Shown here: one piece after another, positions 21,801-34,637 of the stretch
Layout of the letters: every line of letters begins with the position of its first letter
How positions within the stretch are numbered: position 1 is the stretch's first letter
From: Typhlomys cinereus
Lineage: Eukaryota; Chordata; Mammalia; Rodentia; Platacanthomyidae
DNA length: 64,000 nucleotides
Assembly (NCBI GenBank): GCA_023101885.1
Contig: JALPQD010000410.1
Location: 1,582,142 to 1,646,141 of the forward strand
Reading direction: 5' to 3'
Made by a program: the position numbers and the translations under genes
Notes under the pieces: generated by a model
What the model was told of the DNA's origin: nothing
The model's input: only the letters and a program-made list of their open reading frames with translations
Database searches by the model: none

Positions 21801-22850
21801 GTAAAGCTTAAAGAAGAAAGCCATTTCTTAAGAAATGTAGAGATCAATCAGGAATGTAACATTTTAGTTGAGGAAGATATCAAGAAAACCTGGAGGTGGA
21901 GGGAAGAAGAGATAGAGGAAGGCTCTGCAGAGAAGTGAATTGACGTGAGTAACAAAGACAGAGAGATGGCATTGACTGTGCAGAAAGAGTTGATGAGCAT
22001 CTTATTTAAAGAGAAAACTTGGCGTAGAGAAAGGCCAAGGTATTTGTAAGGCAGAACATGAGGCATATGGGCAGTAAGTAAATGGGGGTGAAATTGACAT
22101 GTGGACATAGATCATAGACAACTTTGAGTGACAGCTCTATCCCATTGACTAGGGAGTTTCTAGTTGGGGGGGAAATGAGTTACTCGTCCAAGAGATGAGC
22201 CCAAGGAGAGACTAGCAAGAACAGAAAGGTCAAAAATTATGATCATCATCCAGAGAAGATGAATTTATATTCCATGAAAATGAGATTCAACATCAATAGC
22301 CAGTTAACCAGAGCACTGGAAATTAAACCACCCAACCCCAGCTCCTCTGAGTAAAAAGAAATCTGTGGTAATTGGTAAAGGGCAACACAGCGAAAGGTCA
22401 CACGTCCTGCAAGATGACATCTTTTATGGAGCCAGAGATATGAGTGGAAGCATCACAATGAATTATGCTCCATGCTATAAACACATTCACCTTTCACATT
22501 CCGGTTTACTTAAAACAATTATATCATCACCTGCTATGAAAAGATGACATTTCATTAGGCCGGAGACACCCAGCGTGCTCTCTAAGGTAGGTGAACTCGG
22601 GAAAGAATCCAATAACAATTTCCACTCAGAGATGTGTTGTGTTTCTGTTGTTTCCATCAAGAAAGGCATCCTTGCAGCACAAAGATAGGAGGAATTCAGA
22701 ATCTCTGGTTTAACTCTTGGATGTTTCCGTCTAGACCATTCATTGAGTATGGAACAATGAGAACGTTTAAAATAAATATGCTATATGACCAAATAAAGAT
22801 TCCATAGTACAATGTTATTTAAGTTAATTCAATATATATTGACAGACAAG
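21801..22850. other. No gene seen; unique-looking sequence
   Basis: No recognised repeat or coding signal. Confidence 0.45.
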
Positions 22851-23059
22851 AGACAGATATTAAATGATTAATAGATAAATGACAAATAGAGAGATAGACA
22901 TACAGAGAGAGAGAGATAACATGTGTGAAAGTGTGGGAAGGGAATATACAGGTGTATTTGCCCATGCAGATATTAACATTTGCTGTCTTCCTTAATAACT
23001 TCTCCACCTTTGTTTTGGAGGGGAGGGAGAAAGAGAGGAAAAGAAGGAAGAAGAAAAAG

Positions 23060-23220
23060 AAAGAGTATATGTATGATGCCATGCCTTAATACACAGGCAG
23101 AGGTCAGAGGGTAACTTTCAGAAGTCGGTCCTTCCCTTCCTTCATGTGGACTTCCAGGGATTGAACTCAGGTCTCCAGGTGTATGAGCAGATGCCTTACC
23201 CACTAAGCCATCTCATTGAC
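23060..23220 (-). mobile_element. B3/B2-type SINE fragment, antisense
   Basis: 'aggcagaggtcagagggtaac', 'gggattgaactcaggt' and 'gccttacccactaagccatct' are the antisense tRNA-head and body blocks of this group. Confidence 0.6.
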
Positions 23221-23224
23221 CTTT

Positions 23225-23457
23225 TACCTTAATTTCCAAGACAAGATCTCTCACTGAAACCAGAGCTCAGCATTTTGACTAGAATGGCTGGCCAGTAAAT
23301 CCCTAGGATCTACCTGTCTCTGCCCACCCTGCAGCTAGCACTGGGGATATAGATGATCGCCCCTACCTTACTTTTACTTGTGTGCTGGAGATTTGAACTC
23401 AGATCCTCATACTTGCACAACAAGCCCTGAACCCCAGAGCCATCTCTCCTGCCCCTA
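23225..23457 (-). mobile_element. B3-type SINE, antisense
   Basis: 'acaagatctctcactgaaaccagagctca', 'tggctggccagtaaa', 'gatttgaactcagatcctca' and 'agccatctctcctgcccc' follow B3 order in reverse complement. Confidence 0.65.
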
Positions 23458-23982
23458 TTTTTATGTTTATTGTATTTTGATTAGCATTTCTGGTAATTCT
23501 TTTCCTTTTCCTTTTCTGCTCAGCATATCTTCTTCTCTGCCAGAACAATTTTCAACATGAAGCCCTGAGGTGCCAATTCCTCTTTTATTTTTTTTTTGTA
23601 GATTTCTCAACTAACTAGTTAATGTCCTGCTCTCTCATTACTTTATCCCTTAATGATGATAGGTGGTAACGATCTCCAGAGACACCCCACCAACATTTAT
23701 ATTCCTTCCAAATGAGAAGAGCAGGTACTTCTCCAGATCATAAAGAATACATTTATTTTAAGGTACAGTAGAGAGAACACACAGAAATTAAAGTGTGTTT
23801 AATGAGAGTTTTCTCAGTTTGCAGGAGTTCTTGCTCTGTGCTGATGCTAACTAACTCTGATCTTTCTCACTGGACACTGTTTCCGTCTCTATGCCCTTGG
23901 GGATAAGCCAGGAGACAACTGGTGACTTCAGCACCCCCAATGTCCCTTGGTCTTTGAGGGTGAGTTTTTAATTTTCTGATTT

Positions 23983-24101
23983 TTTTGTTTGTTTTTAGGC
24001 AGGGTCTTTCCATGTAGCCCAGGTTGGCCTTATGTTGTCATTGTCCTGCCCCCATCTCCCGAGTCCTGGGATTACAGGCATGTGCTAACATATCAGGCCC
24101 T
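23983..24101 (-). mobile_element. B1 SINE, antisense
   Basis: It reads 'ggcagggtctttccatgtagcccaggttggcc' through 'gagtcctgggattacaggcatgtgc', the antisense of B1. Confidence 0.75.
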
Positions 24102-24139
24102 CTGTCTATGAAGCTCTATATTTCTAATCTCTCTCTACA

Positions 24140-24312
24140 TCTGTTTCTGTTTATGTCTCTCTCTCTCTCTCTCTCTGTGTCTTTTCCCTCCCATCCTACC
24201 TCCCTCATTTCCTCACTCTCTCTCTTCTTGTCTTTTTCTCCCTTCTCTCTTCTCTGTCTCTCCCTTCTCTACTTCTCTCTTCTCTCTCTTTCCTCCCTCC
24301 TCCCTTTTTTTT
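24140..24312 (+). repeat. CT-rich low-complexity tract
   Basis: About 170 bp almost entirely C and T, mixed (CT)n and CCCT-type units. Confidence 0.9.
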
Positions 24313-24864
24313 CTTTATAAAGAGGCTATTTTCTTAATCTTGCTACCACTATCCCTTTACCCCTCTACTGTCTTCTGAGTGATTTTCTAAGTCCTCTGGT
24401 TAGAAACTTGAATCCTGAGTGTCTGCGGTCAATGGCCTACATTTCCAAAGACCATGAAATCGCCAGTCCCTAGTCTGAATGCACTGTGGGTGTCACTAAA
24501 TGCGGTCTCCCAAGCATGAGTGTCTGATGCTTACGTATCAATAAGGAAATGCGGAGACATGTCCTATTAGGCACCAGAAGTCAGGTGGTCGCTCACATGG
24601 GTGAGCAAGTTAAGCCCGTGTCACAGGCAAGAAAGCTACATGATGCCCAATGAGGCTTAGTCCCTTGCTGGTTGGCAGCAGAAATAAACCTCACCTCTCT
24701 CTTCATCCTATTGCCAATCATTCATGTGCTTCTCTGGGAAGGTCATAAGTTGGCTCTGACCAGAAAAATGCATTCCCATTAACTGAGTCACTCAACATTG
24801 GCTACTCACAGTTGTAGAGGTTGAAATGAGGTGACCACAGGGCTGAGGTCTTGGTAAAAGTCCA

Positions 24865-25055
24865 GGTATCTTCTTCCTATCACATATCAAAAGATAGCCA
24901 GTTAGCTCTTTCCCTTCTTCCAGAGGGTGCTAATCCCAAAGTCCACGTGACACAGCTGCCTCCCAAAGACCCCACTTCCTAAGCCCATTACCACAGTGGG
25001 AATTAGAGCTTCAGCATGTGCTATAAGTGAACACAGGAATCCAGCCTACTGCAGT
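24865..25055 (-). mobile_element. MaLR (MLT1/MST-like) LTR piece, antisense
   Basis: 'ctgcctcccaaagaccccacttcctaagccc' and 'agtgggaattagagcttcagcatgtg' match the antisense central part of MaLR LTRs. Confidence 0.5.
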
Positions 25056-25464
25056 GTACAAAATATATGGCACCTATAAGGCAAAATGGCTCATTTGAGG
25101 CGCTGAAAGAAGCCGGGGGTGGTGGCTTGTGATTAGACAGAAGAGTGATATAAAAAGTATCGGTCACTAAAAAGCTTAGATACACAAAAGGTCCAGTGAG
25201 GAATCAGTGAATCTGTAGGAAGGTGAGACAACTGGTTATAGTAGAGATTTTCAACTCACAAGTGATAGGAACAGACACTTTTCAATGAGACAGGGAAAGA
25301 GGAACTATTAGAAGGATAAGCAGCAGCTTCCCAAACGAAAGTAATGCATTAAGGTGTCAAGTTGTCTAGGCATCAAGAATCATCCAGGTCACGTACACCA
25401 CTGGGTAATTTCATTAGGTTCAGCTGTCAGATAAACTAGCTACAACTTTTTATTATCATTATTG

Positions 25465-25640
25465 TTGTTGTGTGTGTGCGTGTGTGGTGTGGCCACGCAC
25501 AGGCCATGATGCAAAGTGGAGATCAGAAGACAGCTTTCAAGAATCCCTTCTGTTCTTCCATCAGAGGCTCTGGGACTGTCTCGGGCCATCAGGCTTACAG
25601 GGCAAGAGACTTGGCCCACGGAGCAGTCTCCCCAGCCCCA
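25465..25640 (-). mobile_element. B3-type SINE, antisense
   Basis: A GT-rich tail at 25465-25490, 'gtggagatcagaagacagctttcaag', and the head end 'gagcagtctccccagcccc'. The central part is shortened. Confidence 0.6.
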
Positions 25641-25985
25641 TGATGACCCACATCCCCGCCAGCAAGTACAATCACAAAGTGTTTTGGGATTATCACACAC
25701 TCTTCCTTCCAGCTGGTTCAAATCCAGTGCCTTCCATTCTGTGCTCCTGGTTCAGTAAGAGATTCTGCTAGGCCAGGGAGTGATGGAAGAGGACACCTAG
25801 CGCCCTCTTCTGGCCTGTGTGTGTTCAGACATCTATCCACATACACTCATCTGAACACACACACACACACACACACATGAATGAACGTGAATGAATAAAT
25901 AGCCTTAAAAATGTGTTCTGTGTCTGAATATCTCACATGAAGAAAGTCAACACAGAATCCTACTACTGACCCACAGCACATTTTC

Positions 25986-26316
25986 TTTCTTTGTGCGTGT
26001 GTACGTGCATGTGTGTGCCCAAGTGTGTTCTGTATGCGGTTAGGGGCATACATGTGTGCGGGCATATGTATGAGAGGGAACTTGAGTGTGTGTGCCCATG
26101 GAGGCCCAAGGATAACATTGGAAATCACCCTGGATTGCTCTACCTCCTTGTTGCTTTGCTCTGGGGTTTCCCAGGCTCCACTTCCAGGGCCTGAATTACA
26201 GGCTGCCTCCCTATCTCCCAGGCATTTTTTTCCTTGGAATCTAGCGATCTGAACTCAGGTCCTTTTGTTGCTAATACAAAGGCTTTAACACTGAGCCATC
26301 TCCCCAGCTCCCAAAA
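25986..26316 (-). mobile_element. tRNA-derived SINE (older subfamily), antisense
   Basis: A GT-rich tail, 'aaatcaccctggattgctctacc', and the reversed head ending 'gagccatctccccagctccc'. The 9-bp flanks cacattttc at 25977-25985 and 26317-26325 are the target-site duplication. Confidence 0.8.
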
Positions 26317-26325
26317 CACATTTTC

Positions 26326-27474
26326 ATTAATTCACTCGGGGGGTTCTTCTCAGCTTCTTGCTCTCTGCGCCTAGGCAGCATTTTCTCCCATTTCCTTTTC
26401 TCCTTTGTCCTGTTTCTCTTACACCCTCCCTCTTTCCTTCTTTCCATCTTTATACCCTAGATGTCTTGCCTCCTCCCTCTCTCCTCTGAGCCAGGTAAAA
26501 GCCAAGTTCCAGACGGCAGCAGCTCCAGGCCAGCAAGAAGCCTCCAAAACAGGTCTTCCACAAACATCAAGATGTACCCCTTCCCGGCTGCACACACTTC
26601 CCCTCATTCCCCACGCGCTCCGGGCTTCAGTGGACGCAGGCACCACAGATTTCCATGCTTTATATGCGGTTGGCTTCCTCACTGCACCAATTTCTTCAGG
26701 CATCGCCAGGGAAATAAAACCTTCAATGAAAATGATAGTATTGGCTTCCCGCTTCACTTTACTGGCAATAAAATCACAGCATTTCTTCTCACAGAAAGGA
26801 CTCGCTCGTATGCTCGTTCAAGAACAATGCAGGAGAGGGGAAGCCACCGGCCCCACCTTCTGACAAGGCCAAGCTGCGAGTTGATTTAAACCTGACTTAG
26901 CTGATAGGTTCTTAAATTCAGAATAATTTGTGTCTGGTGAGGAGAAAACAGAGATTTCATTAAGTGCGATCAGAGGAAGAAACCCAAAAAGGCTCTCTCA
27001 ATAGATCTTTGCGCCGGGAAATTCTGAAGAAATGCTGGAGGGAGGGGTGGAATTGCGGAAATGTTTTCAGAAGAATGAATTAAGATGGTGAATCAATATG
27101 GATTGTGAGTGAAATTGACTCAGGCAGGTGAAAAGGGGATGTTTTGAAATCAGCTCACACTTCTGGTTGTCAGATGATCGGGATTGTGTGGCTTAACCCC
27201 ACGGGGCCTTATTTTCCCTGTTCACACAGTGCAAGAGGAGGAAACGCTGAGATCGATGCATTTCTAAGGACATAATAGTTCTAAAATTCTATCATTCTGA
27301 TCAAGACTAGGGGGACTGAGGCTCAACATAATGCTATTTAGAGAGATTTTCCCTGTAACCTCTAGCGGAGGAGAGAAAGATGCAAAGAATCAATTGGGAA
27401 ATTGGATAATTACTTTGTCCACTTGCAGAATACACTAGTCTGTCTAGGATTCTACTGAGGCTTTTTTAGTTCAT
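26326..27474. other. Repeat-poor stretch, no gene supported
   Basis: This is the least repetitive part of the middle of the window. Overlapping open frames occur at 26405-26889 on both strands, but none has a domain, a splice pattern or a coding bias I can see. The AT-rich text at 26880-27250 could be conserved non-coding DNA; that is only a suggestion. Confidence 0.4.
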
Positions 27475-27479
27475 TTGGG

Positions 27480-27729
27480 GGGAGTGTACAAGAGGGCACT
27501 TGAGTATGTGTGTGCATGTGGAGGTCCAAGGGTGACATCGGGATTATCCTGGGTTGCTCTACCTCCTTATTACTTTGCTCTAGGGTTCCCAACCTCTACC
27601 TTCCAGGACTGGAATTATAAGCCACTGCCATTTCTGCCCAGCATTTGCATGTGGGACCTGGGGATCCAAATCCAGGTCTGTTTGCTTGTGAGGCGAAGGC
27701 TTTAACCCCTGAGCCATCTCCCCAGTCCC
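27480..27729 (-). mobile_element. tRNA-derived SINE (older subfamily), antisense
   Basis: 'gtgtacaagagggcacttgag', 'attatcctgggttgctctacc', and head end 'tgagccatctccccagtccc'. The (GT)n tail is nearly absent. Confidence 0.75.
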
Positions 27730-28789
27730 AGACAGGAATTCTTTAGGTCCAGCTCTAATAACTTCTGGCACCCTCTCCAGGAACATCGCCGTAAAGACTA
27801 TCCCTATATCACTGAAAGCGAGATCATCAGCTCAGTGGCACCATGGTAAGCTCAACCCTGGCAGCAAGGAAAGCAGGTGGGCTTTGCTAAGCAGCATGCC
27901 AAACCCACCTCCAGTAGAACAGAGAAGTTACACAGGCAGCTGCTGCAGGAGTCATAATGACAGCTTTTGATTGTCGGTGACCCCAACAAATCTGTCTAAA
28001 AAAAAAATGGAAGGGATTCAAGAGCCTCTAAAGAACCCGGGACACAGATGATAATTAGCGGTGAAATTATCCCTTACAACTCTTGATTGTTCTCACAGTG
28101 CCATTGGGAAGGGAGAATGTGAATGATAATTACAAAGCACTTGCAAATTCTTACATCATTGCATTCTCAGACACATTCCAGATGAAAATCTGGTCATTCA
28201 GAAAAGCTACACATTGATATGTATCATCTATCAAAGCACAAACCAAAGTTTTCAGACGCAGGGCCTATGCTTTATATAAGGGGCATGGCCAGTGGCAGTG
28301 TGGGATTCCAGAACGCTGCGGAGAGTTTACACAAGACAGTGAAGGTTGCCAGAGCCAAAGCTTGCCTAGTGTAAGTGTTGAAAGTGGTACCTACCGTGCA
28401 GGTCACTTCCTAGCCAGCTGCTTATGTCTCTGTATGTATTATGAGCTAGAAAGCAGGGATCAAGTATTAGTCCAGTCTAGCTCCAACGTCCATCAGAATC
28501 CAAGGTCTACCACATACATCACAAACCTTTGTTGGCTAAACAGATATGCCAGAGCTGAATAAGCTACTAACTGGGCCAAAATAAATACTGGTGGAGTCAG
28601 AGAACAGGATCTGGTAACAAAGTGAATCATGTTAGTAAGGTGTATAGGAATAAGCAACTTCCTAAATGTCTTAAGACAGACATAAGAAGTGTTAAGATCC
28701 TACTTGGTGTTTACTCAAATGACTGGAATCCAGCCTCTAAGCAGCCTCTTGGCTATTCTTGCTGCTGCTGAGTTGTTTATTTTTTGGGA
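27730..28789. other. No gene seen; MIR-like piece near 28110-28170
   Basis: 'gataattacaaagcacttgcaaattcttacatcattgcattc' fits a MIR-like remnant. The rest looks unique. Confidence 0.35.
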
Positions 28790-28968
28790 GAGGGGATGCT
28801 TGGGGAATCTTCCATCAACTTGACTGAATTTGGAACCACCTAGAAAATATAACTCTGGACATGTTTGTGAGAGGGTTCTCCCTGAGGTAGGAAGGCCCAC
28901 ACTGAAAGCAGGCAGCTTCATTCTGTGGACCAGGTCCTGACTGATAAAAGGGACAAAGGAGAAGAAAC

Positions 28969-29027
<59 letters not shown>

Positions 29028-29255
29028 TCTGCCTTTCTGTCTGTCTGTCTCTATCTCTCCATCTGTCTCTTTCTGTCTTTCTCTCTCTTTTTCTCCCCCC
29101 CCACCACTTCTGATGTGATGTCTTATGCTCCTACCACCAATGCCTTCTCACCATGATAAACTACACCCCTCAAACTGTGAGCCAAGGTGAACCTTTCTTT
29201 CCCTAAGGTGCTTGTGTCAGGCATTTTATCATAGCCTTGAGAAACTAACGCCCAG
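28790..29255 (+). mobile_element. ERVL-type solo LTR with internal (GT)n
   Basis: An opening 'ccatcaacttgactgaatttgg' and a 3' part with 'ctcaaactgtgagccaaggtgaacc ... tttatcatagcc...gaaactaac' match the rodent LTR pattern. A (GT)25 run and pyrimidine tract lie inside at 28971-29100. Confidence 0.5.
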
Positions 29256-29682
29256 AAATCTCTGGCAAAACAAACAAATTGGGCATGGTGATGAAGATGG
29301 CTTGAAGAGAAAAGGGAAACATGCAGGTTCGTGAGCGAACCCCCTGATATTTCTCCCACCGATACACTTGCTTACATATGAAATGATGGATGTAATGCTT
29401 TGTGCAACAATAGTTTTAAAAGCAAAGAGTTGGGAAGCCCTCCAAGTTACCATCCACAAGGGATTGGTTAAGTAAACTACAGTATTGCTTTGCATTTTAA
29501 AAAGAATCAATAGAAAAGTTGTTGATCTATATATTCACACCTGGGATTATATTGTAAAAGAGAAAAAGTAGTGAGGGATGGCGTATGGTAGGTTAAGTTT
29601 TAAGTAGGAAAAGAAGTACAATAAAGATATGTTCTTACCTGTATTACTAATGCAAACAGCCTTGAAAAAAATACATTCAAGG

Positions 29683-29806
29683 GCTGGTTTCATAGCTCAA
29701 CATAGTGTCAACTCAAGTTCAGACTTGAGTTCAATTCCTAGAAGCACATGTGGTAAGAGAACCAACTTCTGAAAGAGGCCTGCTTTCCTCCACTCAAGTA
29801 CCATAG

Positions 29807-29865
<59 letters not shown>

Positions 29866-29880
29866 GTTAATTAATTTAAA
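29683..29880 (+). mobile_element. B2/B3-like SINE remnant with (CT)n tail
   Basis: 'agggctggtttcatagctcaa' and 'gacttgagttcaattcctagaagcacatg' look like a worn head. A (CT)n run at 29812-29860 takes the place of a tail. Confidence 0.4.
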
Positions 29881-30904
29881 GAGAATACACTTGAAATCAG
29901 TGGAAATATTTGAGCACTGGACCACAGTGAATGGCCAAGGGTCAGGCCATCTGAATGTATAGCCCAAAACTCACTTCGTTTTTGAACCTTAGGATAAAAA
30001 GTTAGATTTAATTTAAAAGAGAAGCTCTCAAAAAGGCAGTGGCAAGATAGCAAAGATGTCGTGATCTAAGAATTCTCTTTTCCTTGGTCTGCTGGGAATA
30101 AGCAGCTTGTGAGCCCCACAGGTGTGTGTCCTGGGCCTGCTAATAGCACGTGATAAATCTGTCTGATGCTGGATGATTACACTTCGCTGCATCATTATTG
30201 AGTCTACACTGATTGCTAATCTCTAGAGAGCAGAATCCATGACCGGCTCTTCTTTTTTTCATTCCACCGGTTCCAGACACATAAATGCACTTTACAAATA
30301 AATAAATCTCTTCTGAGCAGAAGTGAATTTTATTTTCCTACTGCCAAGATGAATTCTGCCCTCAAGACCCTGAGCATGAGCCAGAGAGTTCTCCTTCCTT
30401 CTCTGCAAAAAAAAGCATTTCGGCATCCACCTCCAAGGGTACGCTTAGTTTGGCTTTTGTGGACCCCAAAAGTAGACAGGGATAGGCTTCCCACACTCAA
30501 CCAAGCAGAGGTGGCGAAGGATGGACATCCTTGCTGGGGAAAGTAATGAGTGACTGTGTGTAGAGCAGAGGCTGGCTGGAAAAGGTGCGAGAAAGCAGAT
30601 ACTCAGCTTCCTGTGGGAAGGGGGGTGACTGAGAATCCTACAAGGGACCCACTGCCTTCTGTTCCTAACATAGCAGCTGGTGGGGAGAGACATTTATCAC
30701 TGGGTATAGTACAGTCTTCTGATGCTCATCATAGCATTTTTCAAGTAACATAAAGTTGAGCAAGTTGCTCAGCCCCTCTCGGCATTAATCTTCCGTTTAG
30801 CAAAGTGGCTATAGTGACTCCCAGTCTACCATAGTGCTATATAAGGAATTATAGAAGATATAGTTCTGGGTATATAGATAAACACTCGTCTAACAATATC
30901 TCAA

Positions 30905-30959
<55 letters not shown>

Positions 30960-32734
30960 GCCACCATTCATGGAGGTCCAAAATCAACCCTCTTTTTATT
31001 TGATTGTTTTGTCTCCTAAATTCTGAGTCTCCTACCCCAAAAATAAAGAAAAAAAAACTGAATTTCCCCTTTAAAAAAAAGGAGGATGACTAAACTAGAA
31101 ACCTTTACAGAAAATGGAAGTGGGAATGAGCTACAGGTGGGCAGCCCAAGATTCATAGTCTGCAAGGATGATGTATTCATGTTTGGGGCCAGACAATCAC
31201 CGTATCACAAAACTATTTTGACAAGGAACAGACAGACCTCTGAGTCCAAGCAATCTGAGAAATCTACATCCTCAGTGTGTCTATTCATTTTTTTTTACTT
31301 TGTGCCACATTCTAGGTAAATAACACAGGCTATAGTTAAAGACAAGTAGGAGAGAAAAAGCAACATTGCCAACAAACACCCAGTCAATTCGTATCCCCAA
31401 CCACATTCTGGATTTGCGCATACACACATACAAAACTAGTAGCCGGATCAAGTATCAGCTGGTGTCAGCCAGTTAGAACAGCATGGTCCAAGATAAATGG
31501 TTTTGTGTTCAGGACCTGATTCCGAACAGAACCGAATCACACAGAATGTCCACTGCAGTCAATGATCAAAAAGGGCACGCTGGAGACCACAGCTCACAAC
31601 AGGTACCTGGTCCCAAAAAGCAAATCCCAGACCCTTCCATCTGGGAGATATAGGTCAGATATTCTTATCAAGACTGAATAAAGCAGGAGACAGGACAATA
31701 AAGCTCTTGCGTTGAAAGCCTGAGAAAGGCAATGTTGGCAAAGAAGTTTCTAGAACACTCACAGACAACTTGGCATATTCTACATCCTAATAGGCAAAGC
31801 TTCCTCCCTTTGCACACATTTCTCTAGTCTTTCGTGCCATCGTTTTGGCCCTACTCTCTTCCCTTAAGACTGCCCTGAGTTTGCCCTCACAAACATGGTG
31901 GCAGGGTGGCAAGATTGTCAGTCACCACTGCCTGGTTTCACCTGGGATAATTTTAGTGCTTTCACGTTTGCCTGTCAAGTGGACTGGCGATTTCAAATCC
32001 TGACAACAGTCAGTAATACTTATCACAGCAGATGACCTGACATTTCAACTTCCCAAATCTGTGCGGCACAGAAGGCTGGAAACTCAGTACCTACTCAGTC
32101 CTCGTTGGACAAGTAACCTTAAGGACACCACTAAATTCTTCTGTCAGTTCTTCTCTATGCGCAATGGATATGAGTATGCTTACTTTGCCTTAGAAAGAAA
32201 AATTTGCACGATTGAAAAGCACGTAGTCTAGCAAGGGTGAAATACTGTACACATTTCTACATTTTCTAATTATTATATTTCTAAGTTACATAAGCATAAT
32301 CTCTGTAGAAGCAAGGCAGGTGCCAGAGAGCTAGGTTACAGAACACTGGGTGGTTTTTTTAAAACTTTTTCTTTACCTGTGATGTTAATAGATCACTTTT
32401 GAACTAGAATATCCTCTTATTGTTACATATTTTTTGTTTAGATATGACATGTAAGGATAAGACACAAAAGCATTTCATGCACAAAGTTGGAGCAGCACCG
32501 ACTGCTTGAATCCTTCTGAGTATTTTAGCTCACCTCCACCAGAGGAGAAGTGCAGGTATGTTACAGATGCAGAGAAGAGCTTCAGAGATCCAAAGGGCAT
32601 ATGTAGTATTGAGAAAATTTCAGAGATTCAAAAATCTACAGAAACACGGACAGTTTACCATGAGCAAATAGTAAAACACACACATATGTACACAAAAGCA
32701 GAGAGTTATTAATGTCATATCAGGCTTTGGTGGG
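29881..32734. other. No gene seen; unique-looking, with (CT)n at 30902-30955
   Basis: No recognised coding signal. A pure (CT)n run of about 50 bp is the only structured element. Confidence 0.45.
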
Positions 32735-32815
32735 ATGGGGAAATCGCTCAGCAGCAGAGTGTTTGCCCAGTACACACAAGGTCCTGGGTTCCACCTCAGT
32801 CCTGGGGTGGGGGTG
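32735..32815 (+). mobile_element. ID-like SINE
   Basis: 'ggatggggaaatcgctcagcagcagagtgtttgcccagtacac' followed by 'aaggtcctgggttccacctc' follows the ID core. Confidence 0.65.
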
Positions 32816-33009
32816 AGGGAAGAGCTTCTATCTGATTAAACTCATGCCTCCTATTCAGCCATGTCAGGCAGGGATCCTCAAGCAGGGATGGATTCTGCCC
32901 TCCACTGTCTCTTCTAATACATCCTCAAATACCCTTTATCATTGGTTCTCATATTTATTCAGTGATTGTGTGTATATGCATGTATCCATCGTGAATGATC
33001 TTGTGTATG

Positions 33010-33015
33010 TGCAGG

Positions 33016-33066
<51 letters not shown>

Positions 33067-33300
33067 CTGTATCAGATTATCTTCATCTATTGTTCTCTGC
33101 CTGAATTTTTGAGGCAGGGGCTCTTATTGGATCTTGAGACCACTGATTGGCTGGCCAGGGAGACCCTGAGATCTTCCTGTCTATGTTTCCCCCAGCACTG
33201 GGATTACAGACTGGTGCCACCAGGTCTAGATGTTTACATGGGTTCTGGGGTCTAGAACTTGTACAGCAAGCCCTTTCCCTGAGCCACCTCCCCACCAGCA
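33010..33300 (-). mobile_element. B3-type SINE, antisense, with (GT)n tail
   Basis: (GT)n at 33019-33058, 'aggcaggggctcttattggatc', 'ggctggccagggagaccc', 'cagcactgggattacaga' and head end 'gagccacctccccaccagc'. Confidence 0.7.
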
Positions 33301-33859
33301 CTTAGTAATTTTTGCTGAGTGTCAACACCAAGAGAAGATCTAATCACGGCTAACTGAGCAATGCACAAGACACAGAACTGACCCTCATGAAGTCTCTTGG
33401 AGGAGAGACAGAAGGAACCATGGTTGGCATGTTACATAGAGATTTGAAATGCTATGTAGAAAGAGCCAAGTGAGGAGGTAGGTAAGCTTTGAATGATGTA
33501 GGTTGCAAGTCACCCAGAGAAAAAGATATCCAGAAGTGACAGAGTGAGCCCCAGGAGGGGTTTTTATCTGACTAATAGAAACAGCCATCTAAGCCAAGAC
33601 AGAAGCAGTTACATAACAAAAAACATGCACAAGCTGTCATTACCAGGGAAAATTGAACATATTGCTTACAGGTAGTCCTCTATCCCACTTATCAACAAGA
33701 GATACATTTCCTCTGGGAAACTGCTGCCCACAGTGGGTTCACTTGGAGCCCACCTGAGCCACAGTGCAGGAAGGAGGCCAGGCCAGGCAACCTGATGGTA
33801 GAAGCAATGGTCAAAGTCAAGTCCAGCCTATATCACCTAACCCTTGGCCAACTTACACA

Positions 33860-33940
33860 TGTGCCTGAGACAAAAATCAATGACTGCTGTTTAAGGCACT
33901 AGATTTGTTACTCAGCAATAGTTGTCTATTACAGTGTGCC
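33860..33940 (+). mobile_element. MLT1-like LTR 3' end
   Basis: 'gactgctgtttaaggcactagatttgttactcagcaatag...' follows the MLT1 3' end. Only about 80 bp is clear. Confidence 0.4.
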
Positions 33941-33945
33941 AGTCA

Positions 33946-33997
33946 TGAGACGAAAAATAAAATAAGCACAATGGGATATGTTTACCAGAGAACAGGA
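33946..33997 (+). repeat. 52-bp direct duplication, copy 1
   Basis: Identical to 34638-34689 except at two positions (C/T and A/G). The flanks do not match. Confidence 0.9.
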
Positions 33998-34221
33998 GAG
34001 TTAGAGAAGCACTAGTGAGAAAAGAACATCCTAGGAAGGTCTAAAGGAGGAGAGGGAAGAAGCCATGCAGATGCCCGGGGGACATCTGATGGCTGAAAAA
34101 CAGGAGCTCTGCAGGAGAAGGACAGGGAATGAGGGATCTTACAGCACATCACATCCCACATGTTTGCAAATGGCAAGAAAGCCAGGGGAACTGGAGCAGA
34201 GTGAGAGGATGAGAAGAAGGA

Positions 34222-34330
34222 AGAGGAGGAGGAGGAGGAGGAGGAGGAGGAGGAGGAGGAGGAGGAGGAGGAGGAGGAGGAGGAGGAGGAGGAGGAGGAG
34301 GAGGAGGAGGAGGAGGAAGAGGAGGAGGAA
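34222..34330 (+). repeat. (GGA)n triplet tract
   Basis: About 96 bp of uninterrupted GGA units, extended by A-containing variants on both sides. It reads as poly-Arg/Glu/Gly on the + strand and poly-Ser/Pro/Leu on the other, so open frames here are trivial. Confidence 0.95.
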
Positions 34331-34637
34331 AAAGGAAAGAATAAGAAGAGGAAGGTCCAGAATTGATTAGTACCAGACACACCTGCCACAGGATTGGCTG
34401 GGCTGGGCTGAGGCCTCCTCCCCCTTTGATGATTGGCTCCTTCTGTCCACAGGGAATTCGAATTTCTCCCTGGAGAAAATGTGTTCACCAGAGTAGGAAG
34501 AAGAACCAAAGATTTTCCATCTTGTTAGCTGTTCCTCACGGCATTCCTATCTGCCTAGAGTGACCTAGCCATTGTCTATTTTCCCTCAGAGTGAGTTAGT
34601 CTGACCTAATTTTGAAAAAATATCAACTTTTTTTCTG

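Noticed and set aside
26405..26889. Overlapping open frames of about 110-150 codons on both strands
   Set aside because: Several frames are open at once, which points to base composition and not to coding. No recognised protein.
34012..34509. Poly-Ser, poly-Arg and poly-Pro open frames
   Set aside because: Direct products of the GGA triplet tract.
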